NCBI RefSeq assembly: GCF_002903145.1 | Contig: NZ_PPDJ01000003.1 | Span: 1 to 64,000, forward strand | Length of the DNA stretch: 64,000 nt | From: Halobacteriovorax sp. DA5 | GTDB taxonomy: Bacteria > Bdellovibrionota > Bacteriovoracia > Bacteriovoracales > Bacteriovoracaceae | Direction of reading: 5' to 3' | Shown: positions 52,774 to 62,140 of the stretch, one piece after another | Position numbering within the stretch: position 1 is the stretch's first letter | Layout: each line of letters starts with the position of its first letter | The notes under the pieces: generated by a model | What the model was told of the DNA's origin: nothing | The model's input: only the letters and a program-made list of their open reading frames with translations | The model's database searches: none | Translations under genes and position numbers: made by a program

Positions 52774-55428
52774 ATGTCAAAGAAAAGATTAATCGTCGTC
52801 GACGTCAGTAACTTTATATTCCGTGCATTTTTTGCAATTCGCTCAATGAACGCCCCAGATGGTACACCTGTAAACGCAACATATGGTGTACTTTCAATGT
52901 TATTAAAAATTATGGCAAATTATAGGCCAACACATATGCTTCTTGCTCGTGATACATCGGGCGGATCTTTTAGAAATGAACTTTACGATCAGTACAAGGC
53001 CAATCGTTCAGAACCACCTGAAGAACTTGTTCCACAATTTGCTCTTATTAAAGAACTTATCGATAAGATGGGGCTTTTAAATGTTGCGAATGAAACATAT
53101 GAAGCCGACGACATTATCGGCTCAACTGTTGTTCAATGGAAAAATGACTTTGATGAAATCTTAATTGCTTCAGGTGATAAGGACCTTATGCAATTTGTCG
53201 GCGACAATATCAAGATGCTCGATACGATGAAAGACGTTATCTACGATGAGAAGGGTGTCTTTGAAAAGATGGGCGTTCGTCCAGATCAAATCGTTGATTA
53301 CTTATCAATGGTTGGAGATACATCGGATAATATTCCTGGAATGCGTGGGATTGGTGCAAAGGGAGCAGCAAAACTACTTGCAGAGCACGGAACACTTGAG
53401 AAGTGTTTTGAAGTGTCAGATACGTTTAAAGGTAAAAAATTAATTACAGCTTTTACTGAGCACGTTGAAGATGCAAAGCTTTCAAAAGAGTTAATTAAAA
53501 TCGTTACTGATATAGATTTAGAATGTAAATCAGAAGATTCTGAAGTTAAATTTTATCCATCAGAAGAACTTCTAACTTTCCTAAAAGATCTTGGTATGAA
53601 TTCAATGATCAAGAGAATGGAAGACCTTAAGTATCAACTTTCAATTGCTGATGGCGAGGAAGGGGAAGAAGAAATCGCATCTCCTTTCGAACATAAAGTG
53701 GTTACTCTTGATGAGTTAAAAGTACTTATAAAGGATCAAACTGCACTTGCTGTACAAACAGAATTTGATAGCGATGATATTCATGCACGAAACTTAATCG
53801 CAATAAGTGTTTCTTTCGATGATAACAACTCATATTTCTTAGAAGTAAATGAAGCTAATGAAAAAGAAGTTATCGAACTCATTTGGGGTGATGATAAAAG
53901 AGAAGTATATAGCGAACATTCAAAGAGAGATTATTCACATATTCTACGTCGCGGCCTAGTGTTTAAGGCCCACAACTTTGATATTACTCAGGCTCACTAT
54001 AACGTAAGTCCTAGTATGAGACATAATATTGAAGTGATCGCTTCAAATGTAAACGTTAAAGTATCTGAGCTAGATAAGAAAACGCCATTTATTACTTCAC
54101 TTGAAAATAATGAAGCTAAGGCTTCTTATACAGGACTTCGCTCAATTGCTATTTTTAGATTAGCTTCTCAGTTAAAAGAAGAGCTTAAAGAAAAAGAATT
54201 AGTAAGCGTTTACGAAGATATTGATAATAAACTTATCCCAATCTTAGCTGAAATGGAATTTGAGGGCGTGCACTTAAATAAAGAATATCTTTATGAAATG
54301 GCCGAAGAACTTCAAGTGTCTTTAGAGAAGATTCAAAAGAAAGTTGATTCTTATTCAATGAATGACACAATCAATTTAAATTCACCAAAACAAGTTGGAG
54401 AGTTTTTATTTAATGAATTATCGTTTCCTGTTGTTAAGAAAACAAAGACAGGATATTCAACAGACTCTTCAGTACTAGAAGAACTTGATGCTAAAAATAT
54501 CAATGAAGTCCCTGGACTTATCCTTCAGTATCGTGAGCTAGGAAAAATTCTTTCTACATATGTGAAGGCACTTCCTGAAATTGTTAATAAGAAAACTGGA
54601 AAAGTTCACACTAGCTTTAACCAGCACGTTGCTCAAACGGGACGTCTTTCAAGCGTGAATCCAAACCTACAAAATATTCCAATTCGTTCAGAAACGGGAC
54701 GTCTTGTTAGAAAGGCATTCATTGCTACACCTGGTAATTTACTTCTTGCAGCCGACTATTCTCAAGTAGAACTTAGAATTCTTGCTCACTATAGTGAAGA
54801 TCCAACAATGATTAAGGCCTTTAACGAAGACAAGGATATTCACGCGCAAACAGCAAGTGAAATTAACGGCGTTGCACTTTCTGATGTAACAAGTGATGAA
54901 CGCTCAAAAGCTAAGGCCGTTAACTTTGGTCTAATGTATGGGCAGTCTTCATTTGGTTTAGCGTCGGCTCTCAAGATTTCAAGAAAGGACGCAAAAGCAT
55001 ATATTGAAAAATATTTTGAAAGATTCTCAAAAATTAAAGGCTTCTTAGATGGCCTAAAAGAAGACGCAGAGAAAACTGGTTATTCAATCACAATGTATGG
55101 CAGAAAGAGATTCCTTCCTGATATTCATTCTAATAATCGTACGATAAAAGCAAATGCTGAGAGAATGGCGATTAACTCACCAATTCAAGGGACAGCTGCT
55201 GATATCATTAAATGTGCAATGATTAATATCGATGCGGAAATGAAAAAACGTGGCCTAAAGTCAAAGATGATTCTCCAGGTACACGATGAGCTTATTTTTG
55301 ACGTACTTGAATCTGAGCTTGAAGAGATGAAGACACTCGTAAAAGAAGGGATGGAGAATGTTGTAGAACTTAAGGTTCCACTAAAAGTTGACCCGGCCTT
55401 TGGCGTAAACTGGTACGATCTAAAGTAA
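52774..55428 (+). CDS. polA: DNA polymerase I with a degenerate proofreading domain
   Basis: Repair and Okazaki-fragment polymerase, 884 residues. The 5'-3' exonuclease (about 1-290, VDVSNFIFRAFFA, ETYEADDIIGS, GDTSDNIPGMRGIGAKGA) and the polymerase domain (about 480-884) are intact: motif A DYSQVELRILAHYS (Asp661), motif B RSKAKAVNFGLMYG (from Arg710), motif C QVHDELIF (Asp838). The 3'-5' exonuclease region lacks the metal ligands: Gln328 replaces the first Asp (VQTEFD, Glu330 kept), and the last Asp is missing. GGAGA precedes the ATG. Confidence 0.97.
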   Translation: MSKKRLIVVDVSNFIFRAFFAIRSMNAPDGTPVNATYGVLSMLLKIMANYRPTHMLLARDTSGGSFRNELYDQYKANRSEPPEELVPQFALIKELIDKMGLLNVANETYEADDIIGSTVVQWKNDFDEILIASGDKDLMQFVGDNIKMLDTMKDVIYDEKGVFEKMGVRPDQIVDYLSMVGDTSDNIPGMRGIGAKGAAKLLAEHGTLEKCFEVSDTFKGKKLITAFTEHVEDAKLSKELIKIVTDIDLECKSEDSEVKFYPSEELLTFLKDLGMNSMIKRMEDLKYQLSIADGEEGEEEIASPFEHKVVTLDELKVLIKDQTALAVQTEFDSDDIHARNLIAISVSFDDNNSYFLEVNEANEKEVIELIWGDDKREVYSEHSKRDYSHILRRGLVFKAHNFDITQAHYNVSPSMRHNIEVIASNVNVKVSELDKKTPFITSLENNEAKASYTGLRSIAIFRLASQLKEELKEKELVSVYEDIDNKLIPILAEMEFEGVHLNKEYLYEMAEELQVSLEKIQKKVDSYSMNDTINLNSPKQVGEFLFNELSFPVVKKTKTGYSTDSSVLEELDAKNINEVPGLILQYRELGKILSTYVKALPEIVNKKTGKVHTSFNQHVAQTGRLSSVNPNLQNIPIRSETGRLVRKAFIATPGNLLLAADYSQVELRILAHYSEDPTMIKAFNEDKDIHAQTASEINGVALSDVTSDERSKAKAVNFGLMYGQSSFGLASALKISRKDAKAYIEKYFERFSKIKGFLDGLKEDAEKTGYSITMYGRKRFLPDIHSNNRTIKANAERMAINSPIQGTAADIIKCAMINIDAEMKKRGLKSKMILQVHDELIFDVLESELEEMKTLVKEGMENVVELKVPLKVDPAFGVNWYDLK

Positions 55429-55429
55429 G

Positions 55430-55918
55430 TTAAAATAATTGCGCAGTATATATTTCCTCTCCACAGTAGATAAGCTCTGGGGAGGAAAATGTATCTGCAT
55501 ATCCTCTTTTGAAAAATATAATTGCATCATGCTTATTCGGGCATAAATCTTTGTAAAGTAATTTTTTGATTTCAGTAGAACGACTTGAGACTAGATCGTA
55601 GGGAGAGTTGTAGTTGATAGTAATATATTCTTCTGTATAGAGATAAGTAATAAATTCATCGAGAGGTAATATCTTATCTGCATGAAGATAAGTTGTTATA
55701 TTGTTAAAAATAAATGTAGAATTCACGGAGTCTGAAAAACACTCATCGCAAATCTCTTCTCGAAGAATATCAGAGTTTTGGCCATCTAGACATCCGATAG
55801 AATCACATTCTAAGTGTAACTCCTTTATAAAATCCGAAGTCCATACAATGTTAATGTTTAAGGCATAAGTACTTATGGTTGATACTAGAATTGATAATAT
55901 TAATATTATTTTTCGCAT
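55430..55918 (-). CDS. Small Cys-rich exported protein, unknown
   Basis: 162 residues. Signal peptide RKIILILSILVSTISTYA. Mature part has paired cysteines (HLECDSIGC, EEICDECF) and further Cys near the end, so disulfides are expected. No known domain. Its start overlaps the end of the next upstream gene by 13 bases. polA converges on it with one base between the stops and no terminator seen, so antisense read-through is possible. Confidence 0.6.
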   Translation of the reverse strand: MRKIILILSILVSTISTYALNINIVWTSDFIKELHLECDSIGCLDGQNSDILREEICDECFSDSVNSTFIFNNITTYLHADKILPLDEFITYLYTEEYITINYNSPYDLVSSRSTEIKKLLYKDLCPNKHDAIIFFKRGYADTFSSPELIYCGEEIYTAQLF

Positions 55919-58536
55919 GATGAAAATAACCTCGCAAAATTTTGCTCAACCCTAACGGTTAATTCATTTTTACATTCACTAACTTTAAACTTGTAACCAT
56001 TAACGACACGCTTTGAAGCAGTAATTGTGAAATTTTGGTCTAATACTTTTTCAACCGCCATTTTTTCATCCTGGTTACTTAAGCAATGATTACCATTTAG
56101 TAGACTTGATCGGCAGCTCTTAGGTATCTCACCAAAACGTTGATATGTAGTCTTTAGCTTATCTAAATCAAGCTCCCATCTACGAGGGATATTATCAAAG
56201 TCGGTCAGACCCTTGTATAAACTATATATTGCTCTTGCAACATAGAAGAAAGGGCCAAGCTTTGAATTAAAATAAGTTAGTGTATTTGATATCCCTTCAA
56301 AATTGATTCGACAAGCAGCACATGCAGCTCGACGACTAGGATCTTTTGAAGAAATATCTGAACCACTGTTGGCGATAATATCTCCGCCACTTCGATCAAA
56401 ACAGGCGCCTACAGATATTCCTCTGAAATGATATAGGTTAGTAGGACTCTTTGTACTACCTGTAATTGATAGTGCACAAGGGACTCCGATAAGTGGGCCA
56501 AACTCAGTTATTAGTTCAACATTAACTTTTGTTTTTTCATAATCTTTATTAAATTCAATTTGCCCGTCTTTGATCATTTTATTAAATGAGGTTACATATC
56601 CTGGCGTTAAACTTACTCGCGTATACAGAACACCTGGAGTAAACCAACTCATAAGACCTTGGCCAATATCTGAAACAAATTGAGTCATAACTTGTTTCGT
56701 TTTAAAATATGGATCATATACCTTACACGAAACTCGATCAGCATAAGGGTTAAATAAATCTGCAGAAGCTTGAGAGAATTTTGCTTTCCAGAACAGATCT
56801 CCATAGTAACTAGCACGAGAAGTTTCAATAATATTGATAATTGATTTTCTTAAACAATGACTTATTGATCGACAGATAATATCGCCATTTTCATAAGTAA
56901 TAAAATCTTGTGAAAGAGCATCACTTTCATAGTGCTTTTCAGGGAATGTCTCAAAAGTTTTTGCTGCACGTGTCTTGTCGATATACCACTGGTGAAAACC
57001 TTCATATTCTATATCAAATTCATTATTCCAAATATTTTTTTGATCAAGACTTTTGCAAAAGGCACGTGTTTCATCCATAAGGGACTTGTAATAATCGATA
57101 ACTTCATCATAAGGTTTTTTTGAAAAGATAAGATCGAGATTGTCGATAAGATCTGTACCTTTAAGGCCTTCAATATGCTTCTTTGTGAAACTAAATACAT
57201 CATCTGAAATGACTGAGGCTTCTGCGCATAAGTAGTAAAGATCATTCTTGATCGTATTTCCATCGAGGTTACGAAAGTAAAATGCAAGTTGGTCTTGAAC
57301 TTCTTCGGCCCTTAAACGATTCCTTACTAATGTGAAGAAAGTTAATGAGTCAATTAGTTTGTTTTTTACATAGTTCTTAGTTTGAGTTTGATTTTTAAAT
57401 ATATGCTCGATCCATTTGTCAGCATCGTCATATGATCCTATATCGAGAATATCTTTATTAACGCTAGCAAAAGGGTCTTTGAGAAGATCATTTTGTACTC
57501 CCTCTGAAATCGGGGCGAGGATATCGAGTTCAAGTGCATCTTTTTCAAAATTCTTACGAGAAAATTCTCTAAATGAGTTTTCTGCGAGTCTCTTATTATT
57601 ACAAGCGGGAATCATATCACTCTTACATCCACTCGGTGAGAAGAGGATATAGTCTTGTGTATTTGAATTTCTGATGATTTGTTCGTATTTAGAATTCTCA
57701 ACTTTCAAGTTCTTCATTGCCCATGCAAAATAGAGCTTCATTGAATTCCAGTAGTCAAAGCCAATATCTTTTTCCCAATATTTTTCTTTGATTCCTTTTA
57801 TATCAAATTGATAGCCAGATACTTGAAGATTATCAATTTGATCGATATCCTCAAGGCGACAATCAGTTACCCTTTCGTCTAAGTCTAGCAGCTCTTGTGC
57901 GATTCTATTTAAGTCTTGAACCGAGGGTTTTTGACCAAAGAGATTAGCCTGTAGAGGACCGAATTTCTTTATTCTAATACACTTAAAAGTTTCATCATCA
58001 TTGATATATTTTTTCTGAATATAGTTATTATCTTCAAAACTGTCATAGAGACGATGTTTTAACTTATGCGAGTTTGTCCATAGTACGTCCATATAATTAT
58101 TAAGTTTCGGACACTCTAGTTTTCCATAGCACTCTTTCAATATTCGTTGATACTTAACTGGGATGTTATTTTCACTATCTAAGTAGGGGAGTAGAGGGAG
58201 TTCTTGATGAATAAGTTTTTGATGGATTTCATAGATAAGTCGAGTGACTTTATTTCGATAGTCTCTAATAAGCTCTTTTACAACTACCGTCTTATCCTGT
58301 CCCGTTCGATTTGCAAGTCGATAAGCAGCTTTTGCAGGAATAGTATTATTTAAAAAGATAAATATTGAAGTTGTTGGTTTTTTTGAATCAATTGCACAAG
58401 AGGCACGGTTGTTTAAGTCTATTGTTGTTAACGGTGTGATTAAATTATTTAATTCTTGATGTTGCCAATCATGCCATTTAATTTTTGCATGGGCCGTAAA
58501 CGTAATTAAAAATAGAAATAAAAAACCTCTCATCAT
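55906..58536 (-). CDS. Large exported Cys-containing protein, unknown function
   Basis: 876 residues with signal peptide RGFLFLFLITFTAHA (cleavage near AHA). The mature chain is mainly helical, with about 20 cysteines, including ACAACR near residue 740. I do not recognise a domain. The tandem ATG start codons are in the loop of a 10-bp hairpin (58522-58547) and no Shine-Dalgarno precedes them, see that entry. Similar in type to the large Cys-rich protein at 27-29 kb, but no sequence relation is claimed. Confidence 0.62.
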   Translation of the reverse strand: MMRGFLFLFLITFTAHAKIKWHDWQHQELNNLITPLTTIDLNNRASCAIDSKKPTTSIFIFLNNTIPAKAAYRLANRTGQDKTVVVKELIRDYRNKVTRLIYEIHQKLIHQELPLLPYLDSENNIPVKYQRILKECYGKLECPKLNNYMDVLWTNSHKLKHRLYDSFEDNNYIQKKYINDDETFKCIRIKKFGPLQANLFGQKPSVQDLNRIAQELLDLDERVTDCRLEDIDQIDNLQVSGYQFDIKGIKEKYWEKDIGFDYWNSMKLYFAWAMKNLKVENSKYEQIIRNSNTQDYILFSPSGCKSDMIPACNNKRLAENSFREFSRKNFEKDALELDILAPISEGVQNDLLKDPFASVNKDILDIGSYDDADKWIEHIFKNQTQTKNYVKNKLIDSLTFFTLVRNRLRAEEVQDQLAFYFRNLDGNTIKNDLYYLCAEASVISDDVFSFTKKHIEGLKGTDLIDNLDLIFSKKPYDEVIDYYKSLMDETRAFCKSLDQKNIWNNEFDIEYEGFHQWYIDKTRAAKTFETFPEKHYESDALSQDFITYENGDIICRSISHCLRKSIINIIETSRASYYGDLFWKAKFSQASADLFNPYADRVSCKVYDPYFKTKQVMTQFVSDIGQGLMSWFTPGVLYTRVSLTPGYVTSFNKMIKDGQIEFNKDYEKTKVNVELITEFGPLIGVPCALSITGSTKSPTNLYHFRGISVGACFDRSGGDIIANSGSDISSKDPSRRAACAACRINFEGISNTLTYFNSKLGPFFYVARAIYSLYKGLTDFDNIPRRWELDLDKLKTTYQRFGEIPKSCRSSLLNGNHCLSNQDEKMAVEKVLDQNFTITASKRVVNGYKFKVSECKNELTVRVEQNFARLFSSCEK

Positions 58537-58547
58537 AGAGAGGTTTT
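58522..58547 (-). terminator. Terminator-like hairpin enclosing the start codon of the 876-residue gene
   Basis: On the minus strand AAAACCTCTC and GAGAGGTTTT form a perfect 10-bp stem with loop TATGAT, followed by a T-rich tract. It looks like an intrinsic terminator for the upstream gene. The loop and first bases of the right arm contain the two ATG codons, and the T-tract encodes the Phe/Leu-rich signal peptide. Folding would hide the start codon. Confidence 0.65.
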
Positions 58548-58592
58548 ATAATTTTGAATTAATCTTAACAATTAAAGAAAAGCTTAAGTTTT

Positions 58593-59120
58593 TTAGCTTC
58601 CGCTATTTCCATTACAGTTGCTTGATTTACCAATGATTGTTGTATAGAAAAGAATCATTGCTTCATCAGCAGGAGTGAAGCCACGGCGTGTATTACCATC
58701 TGTGTCAAGTAGGCCATACATATAACGGTTAATAGCAATATAAACAGACTTAGGTACTTTAATACGTTGAGTACACTTACCGTTGTAGTATCTAACATTA
58801 ACTCCCCAGTATTCTCCGTTAATTTGTCCACCGTATCCTCCAGTGTAGATATTAACTCCACTTCCAGCTTGTTGATTCATGCCTTCGCCAATATTGAATC
58901 CAACTTCAAAACCAGCAAATTTGTTTTCAGTAGAAAAAAGAGTACATTCTCCTTTTCGACATGAAACTTTAATGTCTTGTTCTATTCTTAGTAGGATTTC
59001 TTCATTTGAAAATTTCTCAAATTCAAATTGGTCCTCGCCACTCCCAAACATATCGTCAACATCATTTGCGAAAGTCGTGCTTGTAAACATTAATAATAAA
59101 ATCATCAGTAATTTTCTCAT
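58593..59120 (-). CDS. Exported protein, unknown
   Basis: 175 residues. Signal peptide RKLLMILLLMFTSTTFA, then an acidic stretch and four Cys (VSCRKGECTL, GKCTQ, SSNCNG) suggestive of two disulfides. A glycine/asparagine-rich middle (GSGVNIYTGGYGGQINGEYWG) resembles surface or matrix proteins in flavour only. It lies 26 bases after the 546-residue gene and before the hairpin at 58.5 kb. Confidence 0.6.
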   Translation of the reverse strand: MRKLLMILLLMFTSTTFANDVDDMFGSGEDQFEFEKFSNEEILLRIEQDIKVSCRKGECTLFSTENKFAGFEVGFNIGEGMNQQAGSGVNIYTGGYGGQINGEYWGVNVRYYNGKCTQRIKVPKSVYIAINRYMYGLLDTDGNTRRGFTPADEAMILFYTTIIGKSSNCNGNSGS

Positions 59121-59146
59121 TGTTTCCCCTTTGCTAAATATAGCGA

Positions 59147-60787
59147 CTAAAAATCAATATCCCCAAAATCATCATCACTGTCATCGTCCGTTGGGTCCTT
59201 CCCTGGAGGAGTACAAGTAAAATATGGTGCTTTGTATTCGTTTGTTGTCTTGTTATCTTGAACATTACTTATTTTTTGGTATTCAAAGACTTCTGAAAGC
59301 AGCTCTCCAGTCTTTTCATCTTTCGTTATCTTGAATTTTAATTTCAGTCTTAGCTTGTGATCTTTCATTAAGACACATGATCCCTCGATACAGTAGTCTG
59401 AAAAGTATGGTGGCCAAACTGGGTCGTCGAATACACGGCTAATTGAATTAACAGTATTCATTACACCTAAGTGGCTATTCCCAGTAAATTTAATCGTATC
59501 AAATACTGGATAAGTCGGTAGTGTCTTTAAAACTTCAACTTTTGCAAATGGTGAAATTTCACCAATTGTTCGTCCTTCTCTATTAATAGAAGGTATTGTT
59601 GTCGGTCTCAAAGTTAGGCGTGATTTAATACGGCCCTTGAACATCATAAAATTATATTCTTGATCATCGAGGATTACTTCTAGTTCATAATTCTTTCCAA
59701 TCTCAAAATAATTAGAAGTAATTTGCGTACCAATTCCGTTTATTAGGCCTGTCCAGTTTGCTGGTGCGATACCTCCATCAAACCAAGAAGTTACATAGTG
59801 TTTTTTACCATTGCCAGCTAGCTGAGTAAGAACAAATTCTGCGGCTACTGGTTGCGTATAATTACAAGGTGCCGTACATAGCTTCCCTGGTTCGCATTTT
59901 TTCTCACATGTATTTCTTACAAATAACGGTACTCCGAAGTAGGCATTGTTTTTAGCATCTGCTGAAGTTGTTAAGTATAGTTGTCCCAGTTGAATATCGT
60001 TTACAGGCCACTTTGTTGGAAACTTTGGCTCTTCCGGTGTAACTGTTTTATTTACCGTTAATAATCCTTCTGGTGATTGATTTACTCTTAATTTAAAGTC
60101 ATTAATATATTTTAGTTCAGTTGATCGTCCTGTTGCATCTCCTGAAACATAGACACCAATTGAAGCTAATATATCTTGAAGCTCAAATTCATTTTCTGTG
60201 TAAAAATCTTTTGTTAAACAAGCTTCGTTAATAATAGGTTTAATAATATAGGCAGAGTCAGTTTTTGGTTTGAAGAAACAGTAGTAACCTTGAAACCTAG
60301 CTGAGTTTTCATCAATTCTTGTTACTTTACAACCTGATTGTGATTTTGGGAAATCGATACCTGTTGCTGATACGTCATTCACTTCAAACTCTAAACAGCG
60401 ATTCATAATTCGACGACGACCTAATAATCGTTGTTCTCTTTCATCTTTGGTTGTTCCATATGTATTTTCAAGATTTTCAATTCGGCAAAAATCTTTTGAA
60501 CCATATGTAACACTATCGTTAATACTGTATGTTAGAAATTTATCTGTTAGAACGTAATTTTCTATACCAACTGTAATCATTGTATAGTGATTGTTTGTTG
60601 CCGCCGTCATACAGTTGGAAGCTAGTATGTTTGGCATATCATCTTTTTTTACCCCAGCCTCATCATAGATATACAGACCTTTACTGAGTGGAGAAATCGA
60701 AATGTTAATATTCTTTGGTGCCGATGCAATTAAGCAGGCAAGAGTATTAAATGTTAAAAATAATAGTATTAAGCCCCTGTAAATCAT
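59147..60787 (-). CDS. Exported beta-rich protein, unknown; possible lipoprotein
   Basis: 546 residues from ATG 60787, which has GGGGGA just upstream; the frame extends five codons further but that is less likely. N-terminus IYRGLILLFLTFNTLAC could be a lipobox (Cys18), though Thr at -3 is not ideal; Sec cleavage after LIASA is the alternative. The chain is beta-rich with several Cys (KKCEPGKLCTAPCNY) and an Asp-rich end (DDDSDDDF). Function unknown. Confidence 0.62.
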   Translation of the reverse strand: MIYRGLILLFLTFNTLACLIASAPKNINISISPLSKGLYIYDEAGVKKDDMPNILASNCMTAATNNHYTMITVGIENYVLTDKFLTYSINDSVTYGSKDFCRIENLENTYGTTKDEREQRLLGRRRIMNRCLEFEVNDVSATGIDFPKSQSGCKVTRIDENSARFQGYYCFFKPKTDSAYIIKPIINEACLTKDFYTENEFELQDILASIGVYVSGDATGRSTELKYINDFKLRVNQSPEGLLTVNKTVTPEEPKFPTKWPVNDIQLGQLYLTTSADAKNNAYFGVPLFVRNTCEKKCEPGKLCTAPCNYTQPVAAEFVLTQLAGNGKKHYVTSWFDGGIAPANWTGLINGIGTQITSNYFEIGKNYELEVILDDQEYNFMMFKGRIKSRLTLRPTTIPSINREGRTIGEISPFAKVEVLKTLPTYPVFDTIKFTGNSHLGVMNTVNSISRVFDDPVWPPYFSDYCIEGSCVLMKDHKLRLKLKFKITKDEKTGELLSEVFEYQKISNVQDNKTTNEYKAPYFTCTPPGKDPTDDDSDDDFGDIDF

Positions 60788-60819
60788 TTTTCCCCCGCAC
60801 ATCTCTTCACTTAGTAAAG

Positions 60820-60841
60820 GCAGGGTGGAAAACCACCCTGC
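60820..60841. repeat. Strong GC hairpin between two exported-protein genes
   Basis: GCAGGGTGG and CCACCCTGC form a perfect 9-bp stem around four bases, 19 bases after the stop of the Gly-rich protein gene. The minus-strand tail is CCTTTACT, not a clean T-run. Either a weak terminator or a 3' stabiliser of the upstream mRNA. Confidence 0.6.
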
Positions 60842-60859
60842 AGTATTTAAAAATTGAGA

Positions 60860-61993
60860 TTAGTATCCGTAGTCGTGATCGTGACCTTGGATGTTAGTGA
60901 TAGCTGTATCAGTACAGATGTTTGCAGCTTGCATTTTCCATCTTCTGAATTTATCAACTGTTTTGTTTGCATATCTTGCATTCTCTTCGAATTCGTAACG
61001 AACAACACAACCTCTTAGGTCAGCTGCTGCATAACGCTTGAAGAATTCAACAACAGAGTTTGAAGATAGGTCGATTTGAGCAGAAGGGTTTCCTGATCCA
61101 CCGTAAACTTGAACGAAGTCACCATCTTTGTCTTTACAGAAAATTCCTGATTTAACAGCAAGTTGAGCTGCTGATTGGTAACTTTCTTCTGACCAGATAA
61201 CGTCATCTTCGTTTAGATCCCAGTCACCGTTAGTGTTAGAACCTGCGATGTCTGTTACTGTAACTTTTCTTTCGAATTTGTACAGTGGGTTGTCGATGCT
61301 ACCAAATGACTCTGGCATACCTACTACATAGTCATCTCTGATTTCTTCAGGTACGATGAAATCAAATCTGTCTTCTGAAGACTCTGCTAGGTAGTCTGGT
61401 CTTTGACCGTAGTCAATTTGTGTTGCACGGAAACAGATATCAACAAAGTACTTCGCACCATACATTTCTGAACCTAGGTTGAATGATAGTTCTTTAAGTC
61501 TCTTGTTGAATTGCTCGTTGTAAGAAAGTAGGCTGTGGTAGTCATACTCACCAGCTGTTTTCTCAAGCGAGAAGCTGTGGTGAGAACGATCTCCGTGATC
61601 AGTCCATTTTGTGATTTTACCACGTACTGTATCTAGAGTATTTTCATTTCTTCCATCTAGATCACCAGCACATACGCAATCACAATTTGTTCCATCTGGT
61701 CCACAGTCTTGGCCACCGCCATTTGAGCCACCGTAACCGCCGTTACCACCTTCAGCGATAAGTCCTTCTAGGAAAGGATAACCACCATGGCCACCTCTTG
61801 ATCCTGGATCACATGATCTTAAAGTTTTTGGGTTGTAGCAGAAAACACCTCTGTGCTTTTTGTGCTTTAAACCAGCGTTACATGGATAGATTGATGCTCC
61901 CGAAGAATAAACATCAAAGTCGAATTGAACTCTCGCCGCTTGCGTCGAGAAGGCTCCCATAAAAAGAGCCGAAGCTAGTAGTAATTTTTTCAT
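60860..61993 (-). CDS. Exported Gly/Cys-rich protein, unknown; probably abundant
   Basis: 377 residues from ATG 61993, chosen because AGGAGAGG precedes it and it starts the signal peptide KKLLLASALFMGAFSTQA. The frame extends 20 codons upstream without support. The mature N-terminal third has glycine-rich repeats (GSRGGHGGYP, GGNGGYGGSNGGG) and clustered cysteines (DCGPDG, CDCVC). A C-terminal folded part ends in a His/Asp/Tyr-rich tail (HDHDYGY). A strong Shine-Dalgarno suggests high expression. No known family recognised. Confidence 0.65.
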   Translation of the reverse strand: MKKLLLASALFMGAFSTQAARVQFDFDVYSSGASIYPCNAGLKHKKHRGVFCYNPKTLRSCDPGSRGGHGGYPFLEGLIAEGGNGGYGGSNGGGQDCGPDGTNCDCVCAGDLDGRNENTLDTVRGKITKWTDHGDRSHHSFSLEKTAGEYDYHSLLSYNEQFNKRLKELSFNLGSEMYGAKYFVDICFRATQIDYGQRPDYLAESSEDRFDFIVPEEIRDDYVVGMPESFGSIDNPLYKFERKVTVTDIAGSNTNGDWDLNEDDVIWSEESYQSAAQLAVKSGIFCKDKDGDFVQVYGGSGNPSAQIDLSSNSVVEFFKRYAAADLRGCVVRYEFEENARYANKTVDKFRRWKMQAANICTDTAITNIQGHDHDYGY

Positions 61994-62140
61994 TACCCTC
62001 TCCTTTTTAGTTAGGTTGTTAGACAAAAAATATTGATGACAAATTTGTAACAACCGATTTTTTGAAAGTCGAGAGGGGTCAAGGGTGGAAGGCCTGAATT
62101 TGTACTTAATTAACCGGCTTTTAAGAAAAGGTTAACTGAT

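Noticed and set aside
62039..62048. ACAAATTTGT palindrome upstream of the Gly-rich protein gene
   Set aside because: Ten-base AT palindromes are common in this base composition; the flanks extend only imperfectly and no promoter elements align cleanly.
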